DNA of 64,000 nucleotides from Plasmodiophora brassicae (GCA_036867785.1 CP145413.1:496001-560000); one strand, 5' to 3'; positions 54,430 to 64,000 are shown, counted from the first letter of the stretch. Notes: generated by a model from the sequence alone, not told the origin. A program made the numbers and translations.

Positions 54430-56042
54430 TCAGTCAGATCCGCGTTTTCGCTTGCCAGGCTTCCTGCTAGGCTTCGCCTTGGGCTTGGTCGGGCTCGGCG
54501 GCGAGGCAGCAAACGGGTCCTGCGCGGGTGCCTCGTAAACGGCGAAACCGTCGACGGTTTCGTTCGTCTTGGCATGCGATGTGTCCATCAAGAACGCGGT
54601 AAAGCCGTTTCCGCAGACGACCTGCTGGGTGATCAGACCTTCCAGTGGGGAGCACTTTGCCGGCGACGCCGACGTCTTCCTTCCATATGGACCGCCAGCA
54701 AGTTCACCGTGCGTCGCGTTCCCCCAGAGAATGCACGACGATTCCGCCGCCACTCCGAACGTGGCCTTACCCGCCGACAGCGATCTCAGTTCCCAGCCTC
54801 GAAGGTCATAGCACATGGTGGGCGTCATCATTGCATCTCCGGACGGCTTGACTTTGCCCCACCTGCGATGACCGTCAGACACCCGCTCGAACCGTTTCCC
54901 TGGCAGTAACCCTGACCAGTAGATGCCGTGCTGGCTCGAGATGATGGAGCACGTTCCTCCACAAGCCATGACAGCATCCACGGGGACAGCTCGGTTGCTG
55001 GTAAACGTGCCGATCTGTCGCGGTCGCAGCTCGTCGCGTTGCACCTCATGGCCAAGCCTGAAGAAAGCATCCGACTCAGCGAACGGACCCTCTACATCAG
55101 CCTAAACAATACTACCGGCCATAGTCGCCACAGCCCCAGGAGTAGACGGACCCATCGTCAGTCAGGCAGATGGTGTGATTGATGCCGCAGGCGACGTTGA
55201 CAACGGAATCCTTGGGGATGCCAGGGACGTGTCGAGGCCGGGGCTGGGCCTCGATTTCCATCTTGATCGAACTGCTCTTCGTGTTGAACGTGTGGGTGCT
55301 GCCGTCGCCCAGGGCACCGTTCTCTCCACTGCCCGCCGCGTACAGGTTACCCTCCTGGGACAGCCACATTGTGAAATCCGCCCCACAGGCCACCATCTTC
55401 ACCGCCTTCGACAAGGCGACGCGCACGGGCGTCGCGACTTGGTCGACATCCGATCCAGTGCCCAATTGGCCTATGCGCACACACGGGCCCGTCATCATCA
55501 AACAGTCGTAAACGAGAGCGCCGCCGTCCACGTTACCGAATTTGTTGTCGCCGCACGACATTGCCGTCCCGTCAGCGAGGACAAACGACGAGTGGGCACG
55601 ACCGCACGACACAGAGACGACATTGTGGATATCGGGGACCTTCGTCGGCTGGTTCCGCTGTACGCGATCGCCGAGGCCGAGTTGCCCTTCGAGGTTGCGC
55701 CCCCAGGCGTACGCGTCCCCGTTGATGTCGACGGCGAACAGGTGGCTAGCGGCCGGCCCGCTGGCTATGAACCGGACGACGACCTCAGACAGCGACGCTA
55801 GCCGATGCGGCGACAGCAGGTCCTGGTAGAACTGCGCACGTTCCTCGCTGACACCGTCCGCGGCCGCCTTCTTGCCCTTGGCAGGTGGCCCCCGGCGCGC
55901 CAACTGCGCACACCATGAGGTACACTTTCGTCCACACATACATCGGCACCGCGCGTACGTTCTCAAAGTCGACACCACCGGCGAACAGCACGACGCCGCC
56001 CCCGAACACACTGCCGCCATCGTCGACGACGTCGGCCGTCAT
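54430..56042 (-). CDS. RCC2: RCC2 / TD-60-like RCC1-repeat protein (multi-exon)
   Basis: The start MTADVVDDGGSVFGGGVVLF corresponds to the RCC2 segment before its LLLFG motif. A splice joins FEN to LARRGPPAKGKKAAADG. RCC1 blades follow: DAYAWGRNLEGQLGLGD, VSVSCGRAHSSFVLADG, VKMVACGADFTMWLSQEGN, AAGSGENGALGDGS, VVNVACGINHTICLTDD, YSWGCGDYGR, then after an intron MACGGTCSIISSQHG and GWELRSLSAGKATFGV. The end is Lys/Arg-rich (KPSRKPGKRKRGSD). RCC2 is a chromosomal-passenger-associated, centromere- and spindle-linked protein in animals. The seven-blade propeller is complete in outline. Confidence 0.85.
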
Positions 56043-56302
56043 GATTGGCTGGTCTCTGGTCGACTTGACGATTGGCCAACGGACCGCGACTGCTCCTTTT
56101 TTGCCGCACCGCGCCGGCTCTGCCCCGCCTACATACTGCGTCACGGTCATGCCGCCGGCGCGAACGCATTTTGTGCGCGCAGCTGCCGCTGCGCAAGTGC
56201 TTCGTAGCATACACGCAACACTCGAATACTAATAGGATAGGAAAACAGATACGATATATGCGGCATATCAATTGGCAACACCGGGTAGTACTGCTGAACG
56301 CA

Positions 56303-57394
56303 TCAGGCAGCGATGATGGCGATGACGATGGCAGATAGCGCGGTGATAATAGGGACGGGGTAGATTGACGCGGATGAGCTGATTGCGACTGCTGGTGGCG
56401 GCAGGGGTCGCTGCTTCACGGGGATGGCGCGGGCGCCGACGCCGGTGTTGGCGGCGGCGGCGTGGATGCCAAGCCCGATGGCGCCGGCGATGGCGATCGC
56501 GGGGACGATCCGGTTCTTGATCGAGAATCTGGACGGGGGCGGGAGTGCCGGAAGGGACTTGGCCGGCAGTCGCTGGATCACATTCTTTAGCATGTATGCT
56601 GCGGCGAGGCTACCAGCGGCGCGTCCCAGGGTCCATTTCCACCTGGATGGCGATGCCGTTCTTGTACTTGTCGCCGCACTGCTCGTCTCGGGGGCCGCAA
56701 CAGGAACGCTGTCCTGAACGCCTTCGGCTGGGGCGACCTCGGTCTGATCGGGACTGCTCGTGTTCTGCTGACTGCCGGCGACGGGAACGCGCCCTTCAGC
56801 AGCAGCGTCCATGGGGGTATCGTCGTCGTCGTCGTTAGACTCGTCAACAGTTTGCAACGGACGATCGTGTGGAGGTTCGTCGTGTTGCCAGAACGTACAG
56901 TCGGGATTCGACTGCGTCTCGAGTCGATCGTCGGCGGGCATCGGCGTGCAGGATCGTGATGCCGGTTGCGACAAGGCCTTCCCCGGGGCCGGCCGAACCC
57001 GCGCCGACAAGGTGTCGTCGGAATCGGTGGCCGAAGTCGAGCACGGCAGGAACTGGACAAGTTGAGGGGTCTTGCCCGCTTGCGATTCGAGTTCCTCTAG
57101 CCGAGCTGTCAGCCGGGCCACACGCGTTTCCAGAGCGCCGCGCTTGGTCTCGTAGTTCTTCGTCAACACAGAACGACGACGGCGAAGCACGCGGACGTTC
57201 CCGGCGGGAATACTCGCCAGATCCCGTTCATACTGCTGCTTGCACTTGAGACCCGACCGGGCCTCCTCCCCAAGCGCTTTCTTCATGCGAGCGATCTTCG
57301 CCTGAAGGTCACCGTTGCCCGTCGATGCCGCCGCGGCGCCGAGAGCCACGGTCACGACGACCAACCAGCAGACGACGGCCTTGACGCGAACCAT
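56303..57394 (-). CDS. signal-peptide protein with coiled coil and C-terminal hydrophobic segments, unknown
   Basis: An intronless ORF of 363 residues. MVRVKAVVCWLVVVTVALGA is a clear signal peptide. Residues 28-105 are helical and charged (KIARMKKALGEEARSG, LETRVARLTARLEELES), a short coiled coil. A low-complexity acidic/Pro-rich middle of about 120 residues follows. The C-terminal third has two hydrophobic segments (IVPAIAIAGAIGLGIHAA and VPIITALSAIVIAIIAA) and ends there. It may be anchored in the plasma or endomembrane. No family recognised. Confidence 0.7.
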   Translation of the reverse strand: MVRVKAVVCWLVVVTVALGAAAASTGNGDLQAKIARMKKALGEEARSGLKCKQQYERDLASIPAGNVRVLRRRRSVLTKNYETKRGALETRVARLTARLEELESQAGKTPQLVQFLPCSTSATDSDDTLSARVRPAPGKALSQPASRSCTPMPADDRLETQSNPDCTFWQHDEPPHDRPLQTVDESNDDDDDTPMDAAAEGRVPVAGSQQNTSSPDQTEVAPAEGVQDSVPVAAPETSSAATSTRTASPSRWKWTLGRAAGSLAAAYMLKNVIQRLPAKSLPALPPPSRFSIKNRIVPAIAIAGAIGLGIHAAAANTGVGARAIPVKQRPLPPPAVAISSSASIYPVPIITALSAIVIAIIAA

Positions 57395-57682
57395 GTGCGC
57401 GGTTCGATCGACCCGATTCGGAGTGAGCGGTGTGCGACTCCAAATTCCGCACGCCGGCTACTTCCTTTCAACGCAATCGCAGCGCACACCCGGGCTGAGG
57501 CGCCACAGCGGGCGCCCAAGTTTGGACCCCCTGGCGCCACTGGCGCCGTGGCGCGCACTTGGGGCCCCCCGTGCCACCGGTGCCGCACCGCCAAGTGCCA
57601 AGCCGGCGATCATCACCATCACCGTGACGAAAATACCTACACGCAGCGGTCGTGCACAAGGTCGCACGCGCCATGCGGAGGC
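57395..57682. other. intergenic, no supported gene
   Basis: About 288 bp between the start of the membrane unknown and the LTR element. The plus-strand open frame here is not supported by composition or homology. Confidence 0.4.
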
Positions 57683-57874
57683 TGACTCGTATAATGTGCA
57701 AGCAGTTGGAAGCGTTTAGGAAAGTGTTGTCCTCAGTGTATCTAACGTGGGGGGAAGCCGACGTCCCCATGACGTCGCACTCAACTGTGGCGCGGTCGCC
57801 ACTGTGCTTCAGTTGCATCACGTCGTCGCAACTCATGGGTCGGCCACTGTCGCTAGCCTTCCCATCATGAATCA
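57683..57874 (-). repeat. LTR (3' LTR of the minus-oriented element)
   Basis: 192 bp, about 95% identical to the other LTR (59065-59254) with a few small indels, same orientation. Confidence 0.88.
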
Positions 57875-57935
57875 GCCGCCCTAAGGCGCTAGCGACAGGT
57901 CCACCCGACCCATCCCTGCCGCCCTCTTCATGACC

Positions 57936-58316
57936 TCCGGTTCACGAGTGGTCAGAGAGGCTCCACGCCATGCATGTATGCGATCAAGAAGAACGTACAC
58001 GAGGACGAACTTCCTCTGATTATCGACATACCCGACGACCGTCCGGACCTGGCGTGGAGCGCCATCCAGACAGAGTACTCCGGCCAAGCGGGCACGGAGC
58101 TGGCCATGTTCGACATTCTCTTGTCAACAACGAAGCTCAAGGCGGGCGCCGCCCTCACGGAGACGAAGGCGCACCTGACGGCGATGCGCGACCTGGGCAT
58201 CAACCTGGCCCGGGCGGATCCGAATCGCGCGAAGACTGAGTCGGACATGGCGACGAAGGTCCTTATCTCGTTGCCGTATACCGAGTATAAGGACCTGGTC
58301 AACTCGGTGCTGCGCT
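57936..58316 (+). pseudogene. inverted duplicate of gag fragment (left foldback arm)
   Basis: About 380 bp that is the reverse complement of 58349-58730, with a handful of substitutions and a short insertion before the ATG. It keeps an open frame from MYAIKKNVHEDELPLI to a stop at 58318, but it is not attached to an LTR-proximal promoter in sense. It is the same gag segment as the minus-strand gag, flipped. Confidence 0.85.
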
Positions 58317-59028
58317 GACCTTGCCTTGCGTCAGCTCCCCGAAGGGACCGCGCAGCATCGAGTTGACCAGGTCCATATACTCGCTATACGGCAGCGAGAT
58401 GAGCACCTTTGTCGCCATGTCCGACTCGGTCTTCGCGCGATTCGGATCCGCCCGGGCCAGGTTGATGCCCAGGTCGCGCATCGCCGTCAGGTGCGCCTTC
58501 GTCTCCGTGAGGGCGGCGCCCGCCTTGAGCTTCGTTGTTGACAAGAGAATGTCGAACATGGCCAGCTCCGTGCCCGCTTGGCCGGAGTACTCTGTCTGGA
58601 TGGCGCTCCACGCCAGGTCCGGACGGTCGTCGGGTATGTCGATAATCAGAGGAAGTTCGTCCTCGTGTACGTTCTTCTTGATCGCATACATGGCGTGGAG
58701 CCTCTCTGACCACTCGTGAACCTGTGGAGGTCGACGCCCAGACCAAGAAATTGTCCTTGCCCTTCAGCTGGACGGAGATCTTGATGCCGGACTCCTTCAG
58801 GCCCGGCAGCCTTTCCTTCTGCGCCGCTTCCAGCCGCGCCATACGATCCTTGAGCGCCGCGTTCTCGCGCTGGCCGGTCACGCTCTCGGCCGCCGCTGCT
58901 TGCAGGCGTTCAACCTCCGCCTCCAGCCGGCCCTGCTGCCGCTGGGCCTTGGACAGCGCAGCGCTCATCTCGGCGATCACGGCCTCCGCTTGGGCCGGGT
59001 CGGCTGGGATCGTTGGGATCGTCGCCAT
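58299..59028 (-). pseudogene. Copia-type gag remnant (frameshifted)
   Basis: The ATG at 59028 lies 36 bp inside the 5' LTR. The first part (MATIPTIPADPAQAEAVIAE) leads into a Leu/Ala-rich coiled coil and then LKGKDNFLVW, the start of a Copia gag (DUF4219/UBN2-type) domain. The frame then breaks near 58735: the rest, MYAIKKNVHEDELPLI to LVNSMLRGPFGELTQGK, is in another frame. The helical core matches the UBN2 pattern (TKLKAGAALTETKAHLTAMR, ISLPYSEYMDLVNSM). No zinc knuckle or pol follows because the foldback arm begins at once. I call it broken. Confidence 0.8.
58349..58730 (-). repeat. right foldback arm (gag), 32-bp loop at 58317-58348
   Basis: Pairs with 57936-58316. Paired positions sum to 116,665 across the arm apart from one 4-base insertion. 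Such a tight hairpin would make a long double-stranded RNA if transcribed. Confidence 0.85.
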
Positions 59029-59064
59029 TACGCGTACCAGTCGTAGAGACTGGGACTCTTAATC

Positions 59065-59254
59065 TGACTCGTATAATGTGCAAGCAGTTGGAAGCGTTTA
59101 GGTGTTGTCCCCAGTGTATCAAACGTGGGGGAAGCCGACGTCCCCATGACCTCGTCGCACTCACAGTGGCGCGGTCGCCACTGTGCTTCAGTTGCGTCAC
59201 GTTCGTCGTGACTCATGGGTCGGCCACTGTCGCTAGCCTTCCCATTATGAATCA
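59065..59254 (-). repeat. LTR (5' LTR of the minus-oriented element)
   Basis: 190 bp, direct copy of 57683-57874. A sequence starting TGG (tggtacgcgta on the minus strand, next to the gag ATG) could be a primer-binding site, but it lies about 25 bp from the LTR edge, so this is weak. Confidence 0.88.
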
Positions 59255-59351
59255 TAGGCGATTTCCGAGATGCTATCCTCGAACGTGACAAGATCTGCAT
59301 GTGATCGAACGGGTAGTACCTGGCCTGTCGTTCAGGTGGGGATCGTACGAA

Positions 59352-60185
59352 ATGCTGTATAAGGCGTTGGCGATAATCGGCAGTGCGGTAGCCTGGAGGG
59401 CGGTCGCAGAGACGTGCTGTGCGCGCCTGCAAGTGACAGCACTGGGGCAGTTGTCGTCGACGACTGCGTCGTGTACGAATTTAGAATCCGGGACGACGTT
59501 GATAGAGCAACCCGGAGGGTATGATGAGCTAGTCGGGCAGCGGGACCCGAATCCATACGTCATGGTGTGCACCGTATACGATCCCGGAACGTTTCGCTGG
59601 TGGCTGAACGGCCTCACAATGCAAGCACTGTCATCGTGCTCGTCGATGCCGCCCGTGACATGCACAACGCAACAGAAGGTCGGTCTGCCGTGGAACACAC
59701 GCCGACTATCGGTGAACCCTGATTCACAGCCGCTGACCGTCGACGGTGACCTAAACGTCGTCCTGGCCTGGGGGTACTACACCAACTTCAACACGTCGTC
59801 GCGGCCCTGTGGCGCCACGGGCGACATGCAGGCGACGGATCCGTCCACCGGATGCCAAATCCTGATGCCGTCCGCGATCCAAGCGACCGCCTCGCTCACG
59901 GCAGGCAGTACCGTCACGTTCACGAGGCAGTTCCGCGTCAAGCAAGTCGTTGGGCCCGGGAGCGACCACGCGGGTCCGTTGTGGGAAACCATGTGGTTGA
60001 CCGTCGGGACCAGCACGCTCTTGATCGTTGCCGTCGGAGCCTGCGGCGGCTGCTGCTGCTGCTGCCTGGGCTGCGGCATCTGGTGCAATCAGTGTCGCAA
60101 GCGTCGCCAGTGGCAGCGCCTGGCGAACGGTGCCGGCCCAGTGGCAGCGACCATCGCCACGACACCGAAACCCAACCCATGGTAG
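59352..60185 (+). CDS. Cys-rich type I membrane protein with signal peptide, unknown
   Basis: The ATG at 59352 gives a signal peptide (MLYKALAIIGSAVAWRAVAE) and 277 residues; an upstream ATG at 59301 adds 17. The lumenal/extracellular region (to about residue 215) has about a dozen Cys, scattered Thr/Ser and N-glycosylation-type sites (NTSS). A transmembrane helix near residue 220 (TSTLLIVAVGACGGC) leads into a Cys-packed juxtamembrane stretch (CCCCCLGCGIWCNQCRKR), typical of palmitoylated tails. The short tail is basic, then Pro/Thr-rich. Likely surface protein; family unknown. It converges with LAMTOR2, the stops being 31 bp apart. Confidence 0.7.
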   Translation: MLYKALAIIGSAVAWRAVAETCCARLQVTALGQLSSTTASCTNLESGTTLIEQPGGYDELVGQRDPNPYVMVCTVYDPGTFRWWLNGLTMQALSSCSSMPPVTCTTQQKVGLPWNTRRLSVNPDSQPLTVDGDLNVVLAWGYYTNFNTSSRPCGATGDMQATDPSTGCQILMPSAIQATASLTAGSTVTFTRQFRVKQVVGPGSDHAGPLWETMWLTVGTSTLLIVAVGACGGCCCCCLGCGIWCNQCRKRRQWQRLANGAGPVAATIATTPKPNPW

Positions 60186-60216
60186 TAAACGATGCGAACG
60201 CGAACCGCCTGTGTGT

Positions 60217-60741
60217 TCATTCGGGATGCGGGAACTGGCAGAACGCGTCGTCGAGGAACGTCTTGAACGCGGTTAGTTGCTGTCTGACCAGCCCGGCCGG
60301 CGTCGTCTGGTCGGTGCACATGCCGAACAGGAACGATGCCACAGGGGCGACGACGAGCTTGCCGGCATCGCAGTCGATGCTGACCGACCTCAGTTGCGAC
60401 GACGCCAGCGCCTCCCGCCCGTCCATATCGTAGCACTGCCAGATCAGCGACACGATGCCGCCGACAACCTTCTCCGACGACCGGTCGCCGGCGAACGCCA
60501 GCAGCGACCCGTCCGGCTTCATCAGGAAGCAGCACTGCACGCCATCGACGCACGACCGCTCCAGGGCGTCCTGCAGGACGGACCACTTCACGAACGACCG
60601 CCCGTCCCCATCATCACCGCTGCTGGCGCGATCCGCCGTCCCCGCGGTGCCGCCGCTGCCCACTTCTTCGGCGCTCGCCTCGGCGTCCCTCTCCATGTCC
60701 GCCGCACCGCCCTTGGAGTGCGACTCGTTCAAAACGGCCAT
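60217..60741 (-). CDS. LAMTOR2: LAMTOR2/p14-like roadblock protein (Ragulator)
   Basis: The ORF gives 174 residues from the ATG at 60741 (MAVLNESHSKGGAADM), with an acidic N-terminal extension of about 48 residues. The roadblock domain then reads VLQDALERSCVDGVQCCFLM, KPDGSLLAFAGD, GGIVSLIWQCYDMDGREAL and VSIDCDAGKLVVAPVASFLFG, as in LAMTOR2 (LTQVLSQA...NIWAAYDRNG). LAMTOR2 is part of the Ragulator complex that anchors Rag GTPases to the lysosome in TORC1 signalling. The extension is not usual for the family. Confidence 0.82.
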   Translation of the reverse strand: MAVLNESHSKGGAADMERDAEASAEEVGSGGTAGTADRASSGDDGDGRSFVKWSVLQDALERSCVDGVQCCFLMKPDGSLLAFAGDRSSEKVVGGIVSLIWQCYDMDGREALASSQLRSVSIDCDAGKLVVAPVASFLFGMCTDQTTPAGLVRQQLTAFKTFLDDAFCQFPHPE

Positions 60742-60933
60742 CCCTGGTCGCTGGTAGGTACATCGTATAATGCAAACACCACCGTCGACACACGATGTCA
60801 GGTGTCGGGGGCGGGCGCCATCATCGCAGGTGCACCCCGAGCCGTCAGACGTGCTGCTACGATTCGCCCGGTCGAACCGAAGTAGGGGAACAGAGCAGGC
60901 TGCCAACCGGTGGCAGATAGAGGCGTTCGGTTG

Positions 60934-62073
60934 TTACTGTGCGTTGTTGCGTTCCTCCTCCTCCTGTATCAACTGGTCGAGCTCGTCGGTCATCTCCTGC
61001 AGCCGGTCCTGGATGCGCCTCGTGATCGCGGCGTACAAAGGCTCGTCGCTACAGAGCGCAGTGAGGAGCCGTGGTCAGTGTGGGCGATATACGTCGTACT
61101 GACTTGACGGCCCCAGAATTGGCGTGCACCTCGACGAGATCGTCGTACTCGATGGGATTCCCGCATAGAACGCGAACCTGGTTTCCGCATTGAATGCTGA
61201 TGCTCCCCAGTTTCAAATTCGACATACCCGATGGCCAAAGCGAGGCATCCAGGTATGGAGCGGCAGGACATCTTGCATGCCCCGATGCACGATCGGGATG
61301 ATGATGGGACGACGATAGTGACGCCCGATCTCGACGGCGACCTTGCCGACGCCCCACCGCAACGGATGAAGGGCCAGGCGTGAGTTCGCGGCGCTCTGGA
61401 TAACCTTGCCTTCAGGGAATACGTTGATCCATTGCCCGTCGCAGCCGTATTTCACTATGCGTCCCACACCCTGAAAGCAGCATCGGATTCGGTAGGGAAA
61501 CGTCGATGATGATGATGCCTACCGGTTGCAACAGTCCAGCGCCTCGGACAATGGGAATGGTCTTGCAATTGCCGAAGAATGCACTGCACAGCGAGTTCTT
61601 GAAGCAGATCTCACTGGCACACCTGTGCGATCTCTGTGAGCATCCCACAGAGCCGACTGCAGCCGGGTCGATGTCGAACCATGACCAGTTGCAGCGATCT
61701 GGGTCCCGAAGGACGGCCACTGGAGCGATGGCGGCAAGCAGGACAGGGTCGTCAATCGTGGAGTTGTGGTTCATGACAGTGATCATAGGCTGCCGAACGG
61801 ACCTGTGCGGACGCGTCTCATGCTACCTTGAATTGCAACAGGTTCGCCCAAACTATATTGATGCCTTTCCGCAATATGCCGTACGAACTGGTCGCCATTG
61901 TAGACGCGCGTGTCGTTTAGGCCGAAGAGCAGGGCGCGCGACACCGCGCCGACACCGACAAAGAAGATCGACTGGAACAGGTCCTGGAGCAGGCTCCGGT
62001 CCACGTCGGGCTTGGCGGCATCATTGGCCGGCCATGGGAACGTCGCCGATCCCGACACTGGCCAGCGGCCCAT
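60934..62073 (-). CDS. TAFAZZIN: tafazzin, cardiolipin-remodelling acyltransferase (multi-exon)
   Basis: Tafazzin transfers acyl chains between phospholipids and lysocardiolipin at the mitochondrial membrane. Start MGRWPVSGSATFPWP, then a membrane-associated segment (QSIFFVGVGAVSRALLFGL). A splice leads to ITVMNHNSTIDDPVLLAA, the acyltransferase HxxxxD site (NHNSTIDD). Next come EICFKNSLCSAFFGNCKTIP, then INVFPEGKVIQSA (the FPEG motif) and a block PIIIPIVHRGMQDVLPL, then RFGHRVCRI. The C-terminal helix DEPLYAAITRRIQDRLQEMT ends at the stop, as in the family. Introns split the middle. Confidence 0.86.
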
Positions 62074-62239
62074 CCAGGCACCACCACCACCCAGCTCTGG
62101 GAGGCAATTGTTGACGCTGGCGGCCTGGCCTCTTTTGCCGGAAGTATACCCAGGGCTATTTTATTGAGCAGCGAGGCACGCCAACGGCATGGTACTCTGG
62201 ACACGATTGAAACACCTGGTGCGAATGTGATACGGTTAT

Positions 62240-63894
62240 GCCGAACTTGGGCGTCGGTCGTCCTGCCTTGTATAGTCGATCCTGGGCCCATTTCGGCTGG
62301 TCGTCGCAGTGCGCGCTGAAGTATGGGCGGGCAAGGGCGAACGTGCCGGTACCGCGTTCGTGTCGACCATGGTCGGATGTAGACCTAAACGGTAGGCGGT
62401 CGGCAGAACGCGAACAGCAATGCCCGGGTTACACAAAACAGGAGCTCCGGATGACGTTCCGTTGCCCTTGTGCCGCTGACCTACATTTCATATCGGAATT
62501 CGAAATCGATGCCTTGATCAGCAAGAATCGACCATCGATGTCGGCAAGGTGCGTCCAAGGCTCCAAGCTCTCTGGGTTCAGTTGCTGGGAGCAGCGAACA
62601 TTGTCGATCGGAAGAATGACGTCAGGCTGTCGTCCGGAGGGTGGATTCGGCCCATGCACGCTTCGCCATTTACCGTCGATAGGAACGTCACGCAGCACTT
62701 GGAGCTAATCCGTGTACACACGTGGTCAGCCTATTGGCAGCATATAAAGGCATTCATTCGTCATCAGTTCCGCGTTCTATGTGATGCGGGTACCGGCGGG
62801 CATGCCCATGAGAGTGAAGAATGAGATGGGTCATGGCATGGAGCGGTGCGGGCCCATTTCGGATGGTCCTCGGACTTGTTGCATAACATCGACATTACGT
62901 CGCGACGCACGTTCAGATCGCATTCGTCCCGAACGTACACGTTGCCCGTCACCACTCTTGATAGGTTGCCTACGGGACGACGCGAACATCGATGTGCAAT
63001 GTTCAAACAAGCCCCCGAGTGCACAAATCGCATATTCTCGATCGGCTTGGATCGCTTTGCTACAAGATGAGACTCGGCGCATGACGCCTGTTTGCGGGTT
63101 GTGACTTGTGAAAACGAAAATCGAGCGGAGCCGTTCATTCTACAAGGACTGCCACTGGCGCGCGTCAACCCTCTGTGCTTGCAATGTGCAGGGTGATGTT
63201 GTTGTCGTTTGCGTTGCAATGAGCAGAATGCAGTCAGGAACGCTGGGCACAGCTACAGTACGTAGGCAGTGGCGCCCCGCGCCAGCCCAGCAACAAGTTC
63301 CTACCTAAACATGTTGCTGGGACATCGCGGTACTCCAATCGTGGGTGGACATCAACGTCGCTAATGCTCGCTCTGATTTCATGTCGTCTCTTGAATAACG
63401 TGCTGACGGGGTGTGCTGCGCCTCGTCGGATAGAAATACGTTCTGTCCTAACGACGAAGCCACGTAAGGATTCGGCAGCCCCTACTCAGCGCGACACCTT
63501 GCTGCATTTAGAATGTTGTGCCCCGTTGCTTGCTGTCTGGCACTATATAGGCCAAGTCCCAAATCGAGCTACGCCAATGTATATTACGCGAGTTGCCCGA
63601 TGGGGAATACCCAGACACGTGCACGAAGCAGCTGGACGCACATGAGGAGCTTCGAATCAGGAGACCATTCTGCGCAGGTTCAGCGGTGTCCACACGTACA
63701 ACCAGCCACCCGCGCGCCCTACCAATATGCTGGACAATGTCGCAGCACTCGCAGACATCAACGACCTCGAGCGTGTCCGCGTCGCGTACGGTGACGCGCA
63801 TCTCGTCCGCCGTCGCCAGCATCGACCCGCATGGCGAGTACTTGGCTGTCGCTGCGCCTTCGCTCGACACCTTAAACGGCTCCGAGAAGTCCAT
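62240..63894 (-). CDS. WRAP73: WRAP73/WDR8-like WD40 protein (5' exons clear, 3' part unresolved)
   Basis: The N-terminus MDFSEPFKVSSEGAATAKYS and MRVTVRDADTLEVVDV, then DIVQHI, match WRAP73 ([21 protein letters not shown]). A 54-nt intron (gtagggcgcg...cctgcgcag) joins HI to EWSPDSKLLMCVQLLRARVW, matching HIEWSADSLFILCAM. Downstream on the minus strand, fragments such as VDARQWQSL near 63.15 kb fit later blades, but I could not join exons from 63.5 to about 62.24 kb with confidence, so the 3' boundary is provisional. WRAP73 is a centriolar satellite and spindle protein that works in centriole duplication and ciliogenesis in animals. Confidence 0.65.
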
Positions 63895-64000
63895 CGCGAG
63901 TCGCGACCTATGAACCGATGCGGCGCGGCGCGCGCCCCGCGCGACCCTGCTCTTCCCCGCACGCGCTCTACCAGGTGCAATATGCGCCGTTTATGACGGA
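63895..64000. other. window end, upstream of WRAP73-like gene
   Basis: The last 106 bases form the 5' flank of the minus-strand WRAP73-like gene and hold no feature I can support. Confidence 0.5.

Larger units (their letters stand above)
57683..59254 (-). mobile_element. deleted Copia-type LTR retroelement with internal foldback
   Basis: Two direct LTRs (57683-57874 and 59065-59254) enclose about 1.2 kb. Read on the minus strand, the LTRs start TGATTCAT and end GAGTCA, the usual TG...CA form. The bases outside the element are gaggc on the left and taggc on the right, matching in 4 of 5, a possible target-site duplication. The inside contains a Copia-type gag (UBN2-like) only; protease, integrase and reverse transcriptase are absent. 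The element has also been internally rearranged. It is incapable of its own transposition. Confidence 0.82.

Noticed and set aside
1-64000. CRISPR arrays, tRNA or rRNA genes
   Set aside because: No regularly spaced repeats and no cloverleaf or rRNA-like stretch were noticed by eye; a covariance-model scan would be decisive.

Overview
This is nuclear DNA from a compact, GC-rich eukaryotic genome, most likely a unicellular protist. The genes are typical single-copy eukaryotic ones: CAND1, EBP2, eIF2D, La, histone H2B, SAP18, NDUFA5, RCC2, LAMTOR2 and tafazzin. Most are split by very short GT-AG introns, mostly 30-65 nt, and lie on both strands with gaps often below 200 bp. Cep57-like and WRAP73-like genes suggest a lineage that builds centrioles or flagella. 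Secreted chitinase and SUEL-type lectin genes, a copine, an RND/MMPL transporter and a Copia-type element do not fix the lineage. A plasmodiophorid-like or other rhizarian or flagellate protist is only a guess.

Layout. 0-9.5 kb: CAND1 (-), TMEM128-like (+), EBP2 (+), a serine-rich unknown (-) and a possible small gene (-). 9.9-17.2 kb: a coiled-coil protein (+), a membrane-anchored SET protein (-), eIF2D (+) and Cep57-like (+). 17.2-24.1 kb: GH18 chitinase (-) head-to-head with a two-domain lectin (+), then a methionine synthase reductase-like diflavin enzyme (-) head-to-head with La (+). 24.3-30.8 kb: ENPP-type phosphodiesterase (+), DEAD-box helicase (+), H2B (-) and a PHD-finger protein (-). 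31-43.7 kb: an unresolved Cys-rich gene, a helical unknown (+), a Rossmann NAD(P)-binding protein (+), an SVOP-like transporter (-), an MMPL/RND transporter (+), a ZCCHC17-like protein (+) and an unresolved stretch.

43.75-47.04 kb is a giant near-perfect palindrome. Its 1.6-kb arms each carry one copy of the same three-exon gene, tail to tail, encoding a 344-residue unknown protein with an N-myristoylation-type N-terminus. 47.2-57.4 kb: NDUFA5 (+), SAP18 (+), a copine with a long extra C-terminus (+), an SGNH/PC-esterase-like type II membrane protein (-), RCC2 (-) and a secreted or membrane unknown (-). 57.68-59.25 kb is a deleted Copia-type LTR retroelement whose gag fragment has been duplicated into a tight foldback. 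59.3-64 kb: a Cys-rich type I membrane protein (+), LAMTOR2 (-), tafazzin (-) and a WRAP73-like WD40 gene (-).

Most genes are independent housekeeping units rather than a pathway. Themes that recur are ubiquitin and translation control (CAND1, eIF2D, La, EBP2), chromatin and mRNA (H2B, PHD, SET, SAP18, ZCCHC17), mitochondrial function (NDUFA5, tafazzin), centriole/spindle (Cep57, WRAP73, RCC2) and a secreted or surface set (chitinase, lectin, SGNH, two unknown membrane proteins). Gene ends in multi-exon models were inferred by eye from GT-AG splicing and frame continuity.
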